Positions 1 through 12,300 are shown, numbered from the stretch's first letter. The stretch is 64,000 nt of DNA from Lagopus muta (GCF_023343835.1 NC_064433.1:68036032-68100031); one strand, 5' to 3'. Numbers and translations are program-made. The notes: generated by a model from the letters alone, not told the origin.

Positions 1-1845
1 ATTAAATTCCAGCTGCGCCTTCAGCATGAAAATAGAGTTGAGTGTAACAGTCTCAAAAATCTCAAACATTTACTCAAATAAAAAATTCACTGCCCTGTGG
101 TTTCTACTATCTTAGAATTACTAGTTCCAAAGATGGCCTTTAGTTATCAATTTTGAGATAACCTTTACAGTATTCCCTGCTCTTCTGTCTGCAACAACAG
201 ATTGTGTCAAAGCCAACACCAAGTGTCACAGAATATTACTGGAAATGGTAAGACCTAGATATATAAACATAAGTTTTTCCACTCATCCAATTTTTCCACT
301 CATCAAGTACTTCCTGTGTGCATAGATGAACATTAGGATCTATGGCAGTAGTTTCAGTGAGCAATGTGTCAGCCCCAGATGTGAAGGAGCACTGCTTAGC
401 TGCACATTTCCCCAGAAGATTCCTTCAGCCCTCAGATGAACCCACATGTTCAGAATGGACAATGAATACATATTACCAAATACATGTGTGCCCTGAAATG
501 TGAGCTCCTATCATCAGAGTAAACAAGAGTAACAGCTCCCTTTGCAGATTACCATGACCTGTTCACCTGGAATGACTACTTACAGTAGGAAAGGGACTCG
601 AAATATATCAACATATAACAAACATACATGACTACAACTGTACAGGCATACCCCACTATCAATCACACAGCATAATGCTGCTAGCAAACATTTCCAACAC
701 AAGCAGAGAGCTAAAAATCAGCCTCTTGAGGCAGACTCTCACAAGATGTTTTGTCATGGTAGACATATTGCCCTAAGTGAGAAGCCCATCAGCAACACCA
801 TGAAACTTCATGATGGAGAAGGATAGTTGAAAGATTCCATTTGGTGAGTGAACTCTTCTGTGCAGAGTTCAAGAAGACGACAACCGTGTAAAATCGAGTA
901 CAATAACTGAAGAATAATTATACTGGTACTATGGAAGATAGCAGAAAAAGCATAATGAGAAATACTCAATACTTTTTTTCGGTTTTGCAGTTTTGTAACC
1001 CAGAAGCAAAAGGTCCCAGTAAACATCTTCAGGAAAAAAAAATAATAAAAAAATCACACCCACCCAATCATTTTCTCTATGTAAAGGGTCCCATCTATAA
1101 GATATCAGCCAAAAGAGAAAGAAACTACAACTAGAACAACCTACTGAAATCATCATCAGTATGCTGAAGGGAAAAAAAAAAAAAGAATTAAAATAGAGAA
1201 CCAGCACAACCCATTAACTGTATATAAAATATCCAGATAAAAAATCATACAGCTTTTTAACCACTAATGGCATGAGGATTTGGTTCAGCTTCATCTGAGT
1301 AGTGGGAGCAAAAAATTAACCAGGTTTGAGAGCTAAGTCCTCTCATAGATTGTTCAACAATAAAGCAACCTACAACAGCAAACACATAACAATGGCATCA
1401 GGGTTTGAAATCCCTTTGAATTTTCTGGATTTTTCCATTGTTTTGACATAATTTTGCAGCTAACAACTTCAGTGAGATACTCACTTGAGTGGAGACCAAA
1501 AGTTAAATCAGAGAAAATAAGGCCACTGTGTTTGAGATATTGACTAAAGCCTTAACAAAGAAGATGCCCAAAGATAACAGTAGATCTGTCAGTGCCACAG
1601 ACACTAAATTAGTTTCAGTTTATATGACATAGATTCTGTATGTTGAATAAAAACAAGCAGGTGGAAGTAAATTGTTTTTTTAAAGATTACCTGGGCTGGA
1701 CACACTATTCTGTTCCATGGAAATGCCAACTGGAGAATTTGTGGTCAAATTCTGTGGTAATATTTATATATTATATGATATGGGGAAATATTTTTATGGC
1801 AATGCTGACCACACAGCTTGACAAAAGCACAGCAGATAGGGCATT

Positions 1846-2067
1846 AAAAATAAAATAAAATTAAATTAAATTAAAAATCACAAGTGTAACCTGAAGTCTA
1901 CAAAGGGAAGTGAGAAACAGGACACAAGAGGAATTAGCAACTCTTCTATCAAGACAAACAACTGTACTCTGCAGAAAGAAACTTGTCAGATGGATCAAGC
2001 AGATGAGGCTACCTATCACAACACTCCCCTCCAGAAAAAAGAAAAAAATAAAAATAAAAATAAAAAG
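1846..2067 (+). repeat. A/T simple repeats (TTAAA-type and AAAAT-type)
   Basis: Two short simple-repeat tracts lie in SCUBE1 intron 2: AAAATTAAATTAAATTAAA-type at 1846-1877 and AAAAT units at 2034-2067. The interval between them is ordinary sequence. Confidence 0.8.
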
Positions 2068-2263
2068 ATAGGGTAGACCTGGAAACTAAAAAGTCATCCT
2101 TAATTATTAGGAAATCTGGAAAAACCCAGTCCAAAGATACTCTGGGGGAAATGCAAAACCCAGAAAAAAATTCTCTGTTGAAATAATTTAACATGCTGTC
2201 AGGAAAAAGTTTCATTTCAAGTATAATTGTTGCTACAGCTACCAGTGCATACTTGAAAGAATG

Positions 2264-2293
2264 TTACTATCTATTACTATTACTATTACTATC
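2264..2293 (+). repeat. TTACTA/ATT-type trinucleotide microsatellite
   Basis: Repeated TTACTAT units over about 30 bases in SCUBE1 intron 2, one of them interrupted by a C. Confidence 0.85.
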
Positions 2294-4557
2294 TTGTGTA
2301 CTTCTTCCTACCTTTTGGGTCAGAGCAGCAAAATACACACGATGCTGCACAAGGGGCTATGCTTTATATTTCCAGTCACAACAGAGGCACACGTGAGCTT
2401 CAAGGAATCAATTTTTAAACTGTTCACCTTCTCTGAATAAAAAAGTATAAATAAATGCACAAGAGTACACAAAATACATATTTACGTTCCAGACATATTT
2501 GAGTATGTGCTACACTGCTTTTATAAAGCTTAAAAATCATCTGAGTCATCTTAGCTCCCATACTTTATCCTGTTCTCCAAAAACTGAGTTTGAATGGAGC
2601 AAAATTTAAGACTGATCTTTAAAGAAAGTTAACATGCTCACCTTCCTACATTAATTCTAATATCTCAGAAGATGCTAATAAAATTTAGATTTTAAAATTT
2701 TAAATTGAATGTGATCATACAGGGTCATTTCTTAATGCTCAATGTAGCACACAAACTGTTATTCTGTTTGTTTAGTGTAACCTGGCTGTAAGGGACAGCC
2801 TGCACTACAGGGGAGTTGGTTATGCTATAACTAGTGCTCTCCTGATACAAAGCAGTACAGTAGTTTTCTATAAATGTCAGCAAGAACTTGGTTAAAATGG
2901 CACATAATCTGTACAGAATACATCCTTTTCCCATAGGTGACTAACTAAAAATCTCGTTTAGAAAAGCTTTGTTATGAAGACCTGGAATCACGTAATGACC
3001 CAGCTTTGCTACTGGCACGATGAATACTGTTTGATCTATTACAAGCACAGTCACTTCTATCTTAAAAGATAATTTGTAAAGGCTGATTACTTGTGTAGTC
3101 TCGTAATGGAACATTACATCTCAATCCATACGCTGCCAGACTGTTTATTTCTGTCGGTTTGGAGTACTTGACCTTAAGATGCAAAATAAACCCATGCTAC
3201 ACGAAAAGCAGACCTGAGGAAGAGCTTACGTCTGCCACTGGCTTGTGTGACTCTTCTTCCTTCATCTCTATGGTTTTAAGAAGGACATCAATTATACAAA
3301 TATTTGTCTGCCACTGAAGGTACATTACTTCAGTAACGAATTTTCAAACTGCTCGGGGATCAAATTAAAAGGGACTACATAAGTAAACTACAACAAGCAC
3401 CTGAAAGGAAGCTGACAAGCTTTCTGCTTATCCAAAAGTCAGACATTAACCACTAACTTCAGATATAGAGATGTCACAAAATCTTTAGAACTATTACTGT
3501 AAGAAAAGTTGTCCATCACACAGAGCAATATCTGATTTAAACACCTTACGTTAATTTACCTGAGTAATGCTGAACAATTCAGTGTCTACACAGAATATGT
3601 TGCAGTCAGTCCCAGCTTACTGTAAATCTCAAGCCCATCAAACACTAAATGCCATCAGACACAGCAGTATGACATCAGCTACAGAAATTGCATGATTCTG
3701 TACATCACTGTGCAGGGAAATATGAATGTTACTACTTACAGAATTCTTTTTCCTTTTTTAAATGCACCAAAGCAAGTTAGGCAAAAATAAATACATACAG
3801 TAAACAGGTAGGAGTACAACCTAGGCTTACTATTAAAAAGAGATGAACAGCTAAAAAATGGCAGTTAAAGCTTACGGAAACTTTCAGTGTGGAAAACCAA
3901 TGCAATGAGAAGCATGAGCGCACTGCAACCTCTACAGTTGTGGCCCAGAGTACATTTTTGCTACAGAGTTCCTTCCCTGGAAGAGATGAACAGGGGATGA
4001 CAGCGGAGCTGAATGATTATTCTGTCTTTCCTTCTTTGCAAGAAGGAAAACCTGGCTTCCAAATGAACAGCACCTCAGAGACACTACAGCACCAAGAGGC
4101 GGACAGTAGGAATAGACCTCTGTGAGTTTAAGCCCAAGAGAAAAAAAATACAACCAAACAAATGCTTTATGAGGGCTCTAGAACAAACACTTTGGAAGTC
4201 CATGAGGAATAATAATGTGGTCTCCAATTTTTATAGACTTCAGCAAAGCCATTTCTAGATCTTTAATCTTTTTTATAGACTGGCCACGTACATTTTGAAA
4301 AAGATTCAGTCTGCAGCAGAGAGATTTGGAAGAATTTATATAGCTGCTGAGCATTTACAAGTGGAAAAATATAATAATGTCACATTTTTTATTTGCATGG
4401 CATTCTGCAGTGACTACCATATCCATTCCTTCCACCAGAGGATAATCTCTCTGCTGAGGATGAGATGAAGTTCATAACATGGCCATTGTTGAAGTTGTAC
4501 AGAAAAATCCCACTGTGATGGGCCCAAGGGAACATGGTGTGAGCTCCCTGCACCTGT

Positions 4558-4571
4558 GGGGGGGGGGGGGG
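4558..4571 (+). repeat. G14 homopolymer
   Basis: Fourteen consecutive G residues, flanked by CACCTGT and CTGCACC, in SCUBE1 intron 2 about 300 bp past exon 2. It is prone to sequencing error and length variation. Confidence 0.95.
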
Positions 4572-4868
4572 CTGCACCACGCCATGGGCCAAGGCAGGAG
4601 CATCACAGGGGAACGGTGCTCCTTTTTATTATTATTATTTGTTTTTTTCCACCCGGATAGGCTGGAGGACACAACCGTTTGTGATGGAGGACAATTAGCA
4701 AAAGCAGCAGGGGGATGCTTGCCAATAAACACCGAGATTTGAGGTTAAGCAGCTGTAAATCTGCATTAATCGTGCCAGGAATTCAGCTATTTACAAAAGC
4801 TTTTAAAGAGCAAACAAATAAGAGTGGGGAGGGGCGTAGAGATGGGAAGGGAGCCCAGCTGTCCTTAC

Positions 4869-4991
4869 CTTCGCACTGTTTCCCTTCGCCCTTATAGCCT
4901 GGCTTGCAGATGCATTTGTAGGATTTCGGCGTATTTTGGCAAATGGCATCGATGTGGCAGTCGTCTGTACCTTCTGTGCACTCATCAACAT
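4869..4991 (-). CDS. SCUBE1: SCUBE1 coding exon 2: first calcium-binding EGF domain
   Basis: This 123-nt exon is flanked by a consensus acceptor (pyrimidine-rich, TATTCCAG|AT) and donor (GAAG|GTAAGGAC). It is a symmetric phase 1-1 exon, typical of single EGF modules. It encodes residues 30-70 of the protein, starting DVDEC. All six EGF cysteines are present (residues 34, 41, 47, 56, 58, 69). The N-terminal D-V-D-E calcium ligands are present, as is the Asn/Asp-hydroxylation signature C-x-N-x4-Y-x-C-x-C (residues 47-58). The stretch [15 protein letters not shown] is characteristic of SCUBE family EGF1. Judged from memory of the family, EGTDDC and [11 protein letters not shown] favour SCUBE1 over SCUBE2 (which has HADALC) and SCUBE3 (which has TDNC and a diverged glycine loop). 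SCUBE proteins are secreted or tethered glycoproteins with multiple EGF repeats, a spacer and a C-terminal CUB domain, acting in BMP/Hedgehog-type signalling and endothelium. Later exons lie beyond the left edge. Confidence 0.9.
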
Positions 4992-7363
4992 CTGGAATAC
5001 AGAATAAACCCAAGGAAGATGTGAGACCTGAGAAAGGAACACACTCCTTGCAGAAGCTGCTCACCTGCCTTCCTTCCTAGCACCATCCTGGAATTGAGAG
5101 CATCTAAACTGACATAATCAAACCAGCCAGCGAGTTAACTCTCTCAAAATCTAAGTGCTGGCTTTTTCTCTCCAATAAATTAGGGGTCTCGGTCCCATGT
5201 TTCTGTATTAAAACAAGAATCATTAAACTTACTAGAAATTAGTGCCTGTTGGATAGGTCTGGCAGGAGAGATCCCCATCATGGTTAGTTGAAACAAGTGA
5301 GAGCTTAAATGAGGAGAAAGCAAGCCTATTTGCATTATTTGCATACTGTCGCAAATATATGTTAATTTAGAAAGATATCTCCCAATTTATTTCAGCTATG
5401 CTGATGGAGGAATGAGAGAAATGAAACAGCTAACAGCAAAACCGCCTTTATCCTTTTTGTTAAACGGCAAAATACAAGTAAATGGAAACCCTAAGAACCT
5501 CGCTCGGTAAGTTAGCGACCTGTACCAGCATCATCAACCGAGCATCGCCTGGAAGGGAGCGGTGCCGGCCGCCCTCCGGCCGCCGCTGCCGCCTCTAACG
5601 CGGCGGGCTCTGAAAGGGGACCGGAGCGCTTTTCTCTCTCTGAGGGGAGGAAGCCTTTACAAACATCTCAGCGGCGGGCATTCGTTTTCTCCCCCGGATT
5701 TAAAGAGGAGGGGGGAGGGAGGAGGATGAGAGAGAGGCGAGATTTGGTAGTCGTGGGAATGTTAATGAAGTGAGCATAGGAGACGAGGAAAAAAAAAAAA
5801 GAAAAAAGAGCTCCGACCTATTCACGGACGGGGTATGCTGTTAACATGGGAACATTTACAGCCCTGCTAACCTGCCCTGCCCCCCCCCCCCCCCGAGGTC
5901 CCAGTCCTCCTCGTCCCCCTCACGAGGGGCCGCCTCGGTGGGGGCCCGCCCCGTGCTGCCGGCCCCGCGCCCCTCGCTCCGCTCCGAACGGCCTCGCCAC
6001 GGGGAGGCGGGCAGAGGAGCCCGTGCCCGGCGGGGGCACAGCGGCTGAGCACGACGCGGCACGGCCCGCCCTGAGCCGTCGGGGAGAGGGGAGACTTCTG
6101 CTGCGATGGGAGGGGGCAACCAGAACGACACACGTGCAGCTGGTTTCATGCCAACCCGATGAGCAGATCCCCTCAAAAGATGCACCAAAGTCAAGCAGTT
6201 TGAAATCCTAATGCTAATCCTTTGAGAAGCTTTCGCTCAGCCGCTCCCGACGGTAAGGCGCTTCAGAGCCAGAGAGCGCGGAGGGCTCTGTCAGGGCGCA
6301 GATACCGCGGCACTGCCGAGAGGTGCGGGACGGGTCCCGGCTGCCAGCCCGGACCCGAGGGCTGCTCTGGGAAGGAGAGAAGAGTTTCCGCTGCCACACG
6401 CAGCGCTGCGTTTTCTCGAGAAACGCGCGGCTGCTGGACGCCTCTTCCTTCTCTCTTGCCCTCTCGGGCCAGTTCAGAACTCGCTATGGTTTACATGAGT
6501 GCGCTCCGGGCGTGCGAGGCTGCTGCCCGACCCAGACACAGCCCCAGTCAAGCACAAAAAGGATTTGAAAAGAGAGAGAGGAAGAAAAAAAAAAAAGGAA
6601 AAAAACAAAAAAGAAAAGCGTCGTTTCATGCTTTTAAGTCATTCAAGCGGCCTCACCGCCGCTTCAGAGCGGCAGGGTGACAGCAGCACTCCTCGCAATG
6701 TCGTCGGACAACCGAAGCGCGCGGGGCAGCGGGGACACCGCGCAGCAGCAGCGAGAGGCGGCCGGGAGCGGCACGGAGCCCAAGGGAAGGGCACGGCCCC
6801 ACGGGACCCCCGCGCAGCATTTCGGGCACTTCACGAACTTCCACACCGCCTCCGTACATTTTGGTGCGCTTCGACTCAGTATCGGGGGAAAGGGGATTTC
6901 TCTGCTCCCTCCCCCAACCCCCCGTTTTACCTGGAAGGTTTCTTCCAGCACACAACTTTGGGGACCGCACGCACATCTTTAAGAGATTACCGCTGGCTTA
7001 CAGCATTCCTAAGCAGATTTTTAACACCAGAGCAAAGGCTTGCTGCTATCATTACTGCTACTGCGAGAGCGCGGTTGTTCAGACATACGGGCTCTCGAGG
7101 TTAACGCAGGGAAGCACCACGGAGCTCCCGCAGCCGGCGCTCCCCCGCACAGCGCCCGGCGCTCAGCGCGGATTCACCTCACGGGCTCTTGGCTAACTTT
7201 GCCCTCCCGCTCCCTCCCCCGGTTCCGGCGCGAGGACGCCTCCGGCAGCAAGGAGCGGCCTCTCCCCGTCACCCCGAAGCGGGAGAGGCTGGCGGGCGGC
7301 CCGGAGCGCTGCGGTGTCCCGGAGCCACGGGTGGGAAACGCGGTACGCGGCAGACTCTCTTAC
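4992..7363 (-). other. SCUBE1 intron 1, largely CpG-rich
   Basis: This is the interval between the exon 1 donor and the exon 2 acceptor, about 2.4 kb. The right two thirds (from about 5520) is part of the SCUBE1 CpG island and rich in CpG, while the first 500 bases next to exon 2 are AT-rich. It holds a C15 homopolymer (5880-5894) and purine-rich tracts near 5700-5800 and 6570-6620. It contains many long open frames on both strands, up to 201 codons; these reflect the scarcity of stop codons in GC-rich DNA. None shows recognisable domain content. No internal exon with convincing splice sites was found. Confidence 0.85.
5880..5894 (+). repeat. C15 homopolymer
   Basis: Fifteen consecutive C residues within the CpG island in SCUBE1 intron 1. 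On the transcribed (minus) strand this is G15. Confidence 0.95.
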
Positions 7364-7451
7364 CTGCGCTCCCGCTGCCCGCCGCCAACCTGCCGGCCCA
7401 GGCGAGGGCGAAGAGCAAACAGCAGCGCCGCGCAAAGCAAACAGTGCCCAT
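7364..7451 (-). CDS. SCUBE1: SCUBE1 coding exon 1: start codon and signal peptide (partial gene)
   Basis: This is the first coding exon of a secreted or cell-surface EGF/CUB-domain protein. Reading the minus strand, the start codon (7451-7449) lies in a near-ideal Kozak context (ACCATGG). It is followed by 29 codons beginning MGTVCFARRCC and continuing into a hydrophobic core (LLFALAWAG) and a small-residue stretch (LAAGSGSA), a classical cleavable signal peptide. The frame leaves one extra base (phase 1) before a consensus donor, G|GTAAGAGAG, at 7364/7363. Joining to the acceptor at 4991 completes an Asp codon and starts the DVDEC motif of the first EGF domain, as in vertebrate SCUBE proteins. 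Beyond the donor the frame reads on as a 60-codon open frame, which is intronic. The exon sits inside a CpG island, as expected for a first exon. The transcription start and the 5' UTR length cannot be read from the sequence. The SCUBE1 assignment rests mainly on exon 2. Confidence 0.87.
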
Positions 7452-7577
7452 GGTAATGATGCGGTCCCAGCCCCCGGTGCCCGTCTGCGATAAGGGACGC
7501 GCTCGGGGCCGGCCGCGCGGAGCCAGCGGCGCTGACGCCCTGACAGCGCCCCGCTGATTCGCCGCGGCTCCCGCGGC

Positions 7578-7614
7578 GGGGGCGGGGCCGGCGCCCGGGG
7601 CGGGCCGGGGCGGG
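7578..7614 (-). promoter_or_regulatory. Cluster of GC boxes upstream of SCUBE1
   Basis: Three Sp1/KLF-type GC boxes are packed into 37 bases, 127-163 bp upstream of the SCUBE1 start codon: GGGGGCGGGGCC at 7578-7589, GGGGCGGGCC at 7597-7606 and GGGGCGGG at 7607-7614. No TATA box was evident nearby, which fits a TATA-less CpG-island promoter. The exact start site is unknown, so the cluster could lie within or just above the 5' UTR. Confidence 0.55.
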
Positions 7615-8050
7615 ACGCACCGCCCTCAGCCCCGGCTCTACCCTCGGCCCCGCCGGCACGGTGGGGAGGGGGAGGTCGGCGGGGTAGGCCCCGACAGGTG
7701 GGGAGCCCGTGGAGGGCTCCTGGGGCCGGCTGAGGGCCGAAAGCTCCGGGGAAAAGAGAGTGGTCCCCGCTGGGTTTGGGGTCGTTTGGGCAATGAGCGT
7801 CGCTGTCACCGCCGCCCCGAAGGAGGAACCCTTCCGTGTTAGACCCGATTCCCCTCCGAGGGGGAGAACGCGGCTCTGCGGTCTTCCGGACCGATCGCTT
7901 TAAAGGGCTGTAGCAGTTGGCGGACCCGCCGCCAGGACAAACTAGTTAGCGCCCCATAGGTAACAACGCCCGGCACAGCCCCGGCCCCGTTCTGCCCGCT
8001 TCCTCCCGGTGCCCGCATGTCCCGCTGCAGCAAGCCGGCCCGCAAAGCGT

Positions 8051-8867
8051 CCTAAAGCCTGAACAAACGGCAAGGAAATGTAAGAAAGCTGCTTCTCCAT
8101 CACTAAACGCACTGCTTTTTCCGTCACAAAGCAAGAGCTATTTGCTTTCTGAGCGTCCACACCGCTGGCTTTGGCCATTCGCACATCCCCGAGGGGTGGG
8201 GCGGTGCCACCCTTCAATTCCAGTCCTTTATTGCCGTGTTAACGCAGCGAGGTGCAGTGTGTTGCAGCCCGCCCTGGGTACACAGCAGTCCTTCCGTGTG
8301 GATCCCAGCGGGGTTACCTGGTACCTTAGAGCTCCACCTAGTGAGCCGTACGGAGCGCTGTAGCTGGAGCCGTATCTCCCGAAGTTGGGTCGGCTCAGAC
8401 AGGGACTCTACGCTCTTAACACCGTGTGCCGATCTTCCTTGGAAGGGCCCCTTATTCAGAGGGTTTGTAAGTGTGAGTTTTGCCTGAATGAAAAATTAGG
8501 CTAAGACTTCTTGTTAGATTCCTTCTTTGTTTTGTTAGGAAAACCTCATTTGCCTTGTGATTTCATTTCATTAAACCATGCTACTTACTTCATTGAGCCA
8601 GACTGCCTGAAAAGCTTATTTTCCAGGGAAGAATTCACTTGAACTGTATAAGAATGAACGATCTCAACTTTTTCAGAGTCACCCTGTAATAAAAAGATTT
8701 GCTAGAGCAACAAAACACTCCAGTTGCCCTGGTTACTTTCTTTCTAGCAGGCACTGGAAGCGTCATATTAAGTTACTCCTATAGGAATGACCACAGTTGT
8801 CTTGCATCTTCCCCAGTTCAATGCATTCTGCGCATCACTAGCACTGCCCATCTGGCATTCAGGAAAA
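8051..8867. other. Intergenic flank of the SCUBE1 island
   Basis: This is the transition from the CpG island to AT-rich DNA. CpGs remain moderately frequent to about 8450 and then fall. No exon, RNA gene or repeat is recognised. Open frames up to 91 codons are chance frames. Confidence 0.6.
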
Positions 8868-9206
8868 GGCCTTCCAATATTGAAGGGTGCATATAAATAG
8901 GAGGGAGAATGGCTGTTTACGAGGGTACATAGTGATAGGACAAGGGGGAATGGTTTTGAACTGAGACAGGGGAGGTTTAGGTTGGATATTAGGAGGAAGT
9001 TTTTCACACAGAGGGTGGTGACACACTGGAACAGGTTGCCCAAGGAGGCTGTGGATGCCCCATCGCTGGAGGCATTCAAGGCCAGGCTGGATGTGGCTCT
9101 GGGCAGCCTGGTCTGGTGGTTGGCGACCCTGCACATAGTGGGGGGGTTGGAACTAGATGATCATTGTGGTCTTTTTCAATCCAGGCCATTCCATGATTCT
9201 GTGATG
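8868..9206 (+). mobile_element. CR1 LINE, 5'-truncated 3' end
   Basis: This is a fragment of about 340 bp from the 3' end of a bird CR1 non-LTR retrotransposon in plus orientation. It runs from the CCTTCCA...TTGAAGGG segment through the conserved GTGATAGGACAAGGGGGAATGG and CACTGGAACAGGTTGCCCA blocks and GGCATTCAAGGCCAGGCTGG. It ends in GGAACTAGATGATC and the CCATTCCATGATTCTGTG terminal octamers. It has only short changes from the remembered consensus. The 95-codon open frame across it (8982-9269) is a remnant of the element and not an independent gene. CR1 copies are typically 5'-truncated and lack target-site duplications, as here. It lies about 1.4 kb upstream of the SCUBE1 start codon. Confidence 0.95.
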
Positions 9207-9324
9207 GATCCAGATCTATTATGCTATCCAAGTATTTCCTTGTATACTCCAAAAGGGGCATGCAACTGAAAGCTAAGCATCCTTCACATCAGCTGCGCAT
9301 CAGCTTTAATTTTTTTCCTCAATA

Positions 9325-9356
9325 AATGAATGAATGAATGAATCAATCAATCAATG
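9325..9356 (+). repeat. AATG/AATC tetranucleotide microsatellite
   Basis: About four AATG units are followed directly by about three AATC units, a compound tetranucleotide repeat in which one unit type has changed by a single base. It lies about 120 bp beyond the CR1 tail. Confidence 0.9.
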
Positions 9357-12300
9357 TGAAAATAGTGTGGCTGTATTCTCAAGCATTGTCCAGAACCTTA
9401 AGATAGAGTGATCACATACAATAAGGAACATGATCTACTGCACCAGGCTAAACATTTCCATGAGGGCCATTTCAGCAGTTTTCCTTGCTAATGGCCACAC
9501 CTTAGAAAAAGGGATCCTTGTGGAATTTCAACTTTTCCACTTAAAGCTGTGCTTTTGTGCCTGTTTATAGTTATATAACATAATATTGGAAGTAATGACC
9601 AAATAAGCTGCTGCTGAAACTCACCACCTACCCACTTTTTAGGACTGCAGTTCAATGAGTCCTCTACAGAAGCCCTCAAAGCAGTTATATTTTTGCTAGT
9701 ACAACTTCTGGCTCCTCATCTGATATGGATTACTTGCCATCACATTTTTATCATTGTCAGCTCAGTTATTCTCAAAATGAATGTTACTCATTATTGTGGT
9801 TGCATACAAATATATCGTATTGCCGCTGTCTTAACATGCTACCCTCTTGAACTCGCAGATTTGCACAGTCCAGAAAGGTCAAGCAACTCAGACAAAGGTA
9901 TTCTCATGGGTATTTTAGACCTACGCCAGTCAATTTTAATCTGAAATCCGGGATAGTCATTAACTGCTCTGACTGCACAAGACAGCAGCAAGTAGTAATC
10001 CAGCAGCTGAGAAAGCTTTTGAGTTGTTTTATGAGATGTAAGTCCTCAAAAAATTTTATGATAACTCATGTTAAAGTGAACTCCTCCTTCAAAAGTGGCT
10101 ACAGCTGGCTCTGATTTCTTCTTCAAAGTCCCAATTAGGGCATTCAATCAGAGATAGTTTCTGTTGTTTCTTTTCTTACTGCTATCCAAGATCTGCAGTG
10201 AGTTATCCATGTGCTTTTCTGGTTTAATCAAGGCCCTGAACACATAAGGAACACCAAAGCACGTTCATATTCATCAGCAGAACTACTCTTGCATGTGGAC
10301 TTCTGCTAAGACTGTCCCAGCAGGATCAGAATCATACATTGAAAGATAAAGAAAACTGGCCATGACCTCTATTCACAGTCCCTTTATCCTTCAGCTTAGC
10401 TTAAAACCAGATGTGGAAAGTAACATGGCTCTAAGCCACATGAGCTGTCTCTTCTTCTCTATAGAACATATCATGACAGCAGTTCAGAGGAAAAGCTGAT
10501 TCCACTTTAGAGGACTTAGTATTGTGAAATTTGATTTTGTTCCAACTCAGAGCCTTGCCTGCCCCCAAAAAACCCTCAGAGAAGCCCCAAGACTTCAGGA
10601 AGCGGCAAGCTCCAACTGCAGCCCAGGAGAGCAGCTGCAGAGGTGGGTGAGTTGGCAGAACGCCTTGCCACACTGTGGTGGGATCCTGTCAGTCCCCTGC
10701 TTCAGTTTTTTGGGGCCTTTTGTTTTTTGGGGTCTTTCCTAAACATAAAATATTTCAGTTCCTACATTAACAGCGGCAACAAGACTCTAGGAAATTTCAA
10801 GAGAAGTTCTTTAACCAAAACTTTTCCCAATTCCAAAAATAATCTTGAGGTTGTTTGTCACGCAGATGGGGAAGAAAAATATATACAACACTCCTGCAAA
10901 TTTCTTCCTCCCTTACCTAACCACCCTTCTACTTAAAAGTCAGAATGAAATCTGTGTACTCCTTCAAAACTCTGCGTTGGTTAGGAGGACCACTGTACAG
11001 AAGTAAATCTCAAGTCCTTCTCTCTAATCAGCTATAATAAGAGAGGATGGCAAATTTTGTATTTTAGTATCTATTTAGTGTACTGCAAGAAGAAGAACTT
11101 CCACCAAAAACATCTAGAGGACCAAAGACTAGATGAGGTTCACCAACCTAAACCCAACTTAGCTAGCTATGTAGTGGGAGATTATCCAAGCGGTGCTGAT
11201 TCGCACACAGATTTCTAAAAACCAGAAAGCTTATTTGCATGCAAGTGTATGTATGTATTTACTCCTTTGTTTAGCTGTAGTCTTTGCAGCATGTAATCCA
11301 GATTGTGTAAGAGCCTGTTGATATATAAACATGATCTTGAGCAAGACATATGAACTTGCATGGAGTGTGCTGAAGAGGAGTTACAGACTAAGTCTGGCTT
11401 CACTGAATAAAGTCTATTCAATTATCTATTGCCAGTAATAATTTTTTATCCTAAATGATGACCAAAGCAGGTGCCTGCATAGAAATGCAAAACACATGTA
11501 ATACTGTATGTGTAATACTTTGTATTGTAATTAAAAACATTTTAATTTAGCTTTTCAGTTCATCCAACACAGCTGATCTGAGATCAGTGTTGGTAGGAGA
11601 GCCTACATCTCCCCTGCTTTGATTGTAGCCTCAGCCTCTTCAGCTGTGTCACATGAATGAAAAATTCCAACTGCCAGCTGGAAACACAAGTGAGCGTACC
11701 AGGTAGCTGGCAATGAAGAGTTAGATCTATGGTCCTGTAGCATGAGAGCGAAGATGCTCAGCTGGTGAAATATAACTAATAGAGCAGCACCACAGAACAG
11801 TTGTTCTTCACTGCATTTAAGATGGAGAAGTGTAGATGGAGGTTCTAGATTAAAACAAGCAAGGTCCTGTCTCCTACTGTCTTATAGTAAGCAACACCAT
11901 TGCTATCTATAGCAATGCTCAGGTTAGTTGTGGGCTGTGACAGCCAGTATGTATCAGTTGCTTCCCAGTAAACAGAATTGTGCTTCTGAACAGAGAAGTC
12001 TTTAAATCAAGGAAAGGATGATTTTTTCCTCAGTGTATTCTAAAAAAGAGATGCCCTTATCTTAAAATAGTATTTTTTAAAATACCATAACGAAGTTTCT
12101 TTAGCTACTGGAACATTATTTCACATTTTAAAAGACTGAAGCAGCTCCTTTTACAGAAAGATAAGCTGTAGTCCCCACACTTTTCAGTATTCATGCACTT
12201 AAAACAATGATGCTGAGCACTACTGTGAGCATTGCAAAGGGCAGATGACCCTATTCAAGTCCAAAAGAATAGCCAAAGTACATGAAAAATAAGCTATGCC

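Larger units (their letters stand above)
1..4868 (-). other. SCUBE1 intron 2 (5' part), no further exon recognised
   Basis: This is AT-rich sequence downstream (minus strand) of the exon 2 donor, running off the window. The next SCUBE exon should begin with a DIDEC-like EGF motif after a phase 1 acceptor, and I could not find one here, so intron 2 probably continues to the left. Contents are simple repeats: a TTAAA-type tract (1846-1877), an AAAAT tract (2034-2067), a TAC/TAT tract (2264-2293) and a G14 run (4558-4571). There is also a short 14-bp direct repeat (TTTTTCCACTCATC at 274-287 and 291-304). Open frames here are all under 95 codons and look like chance frames. No CR1 fragment was noticed in this part. 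Confidence 0.75.
5520..8050. promoter_or_regulatory. CpG island spanning the SCUBE1 promoter, exon 1 and intron 1
   Basis: A GC-rich block dense in CpG dinucleotides begins near 5520 and fades near 8050, with AT-rich DNA on both sides. It covers the SCUBE1 start codon and extends about 1.9 kb into the gene and about 0.6 kb upstream. Such islands usually mark promoters of developmentally regulated vertebrate genes. The edges are estimated by eye. The length inside intron 1 leaves room for alternative start sites. Confidence 0.8.

Noticed and set aside
1..4868. SCUBE1 exon 3 within intron 2 sequence
   Set aside because: I looked on the minus strand for an acceptor followed by a DIDEC-like EGF motif and found none.
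6499..7104. 201-codon plus-strand open frame opposite SCUBE1 exon 1/intron 1
   Set aside because: Same CpG-island effect; low-complexity Lys/Arg segment from a purine tract and no recognisable domain.
7360..7809. 149-codon minus-strand frame overlapping the SCUBE1 start codon in another phase
   Set aside because: Not homologous to SCUBE; could act as an upstream frame only if transcription starts far upstream, for which there is no evidence.
8982..9269. 95-codon frame in the CR1 fragment as a gene
   Set aside because: It is a translation of the CR1 3' end and has no independent support.
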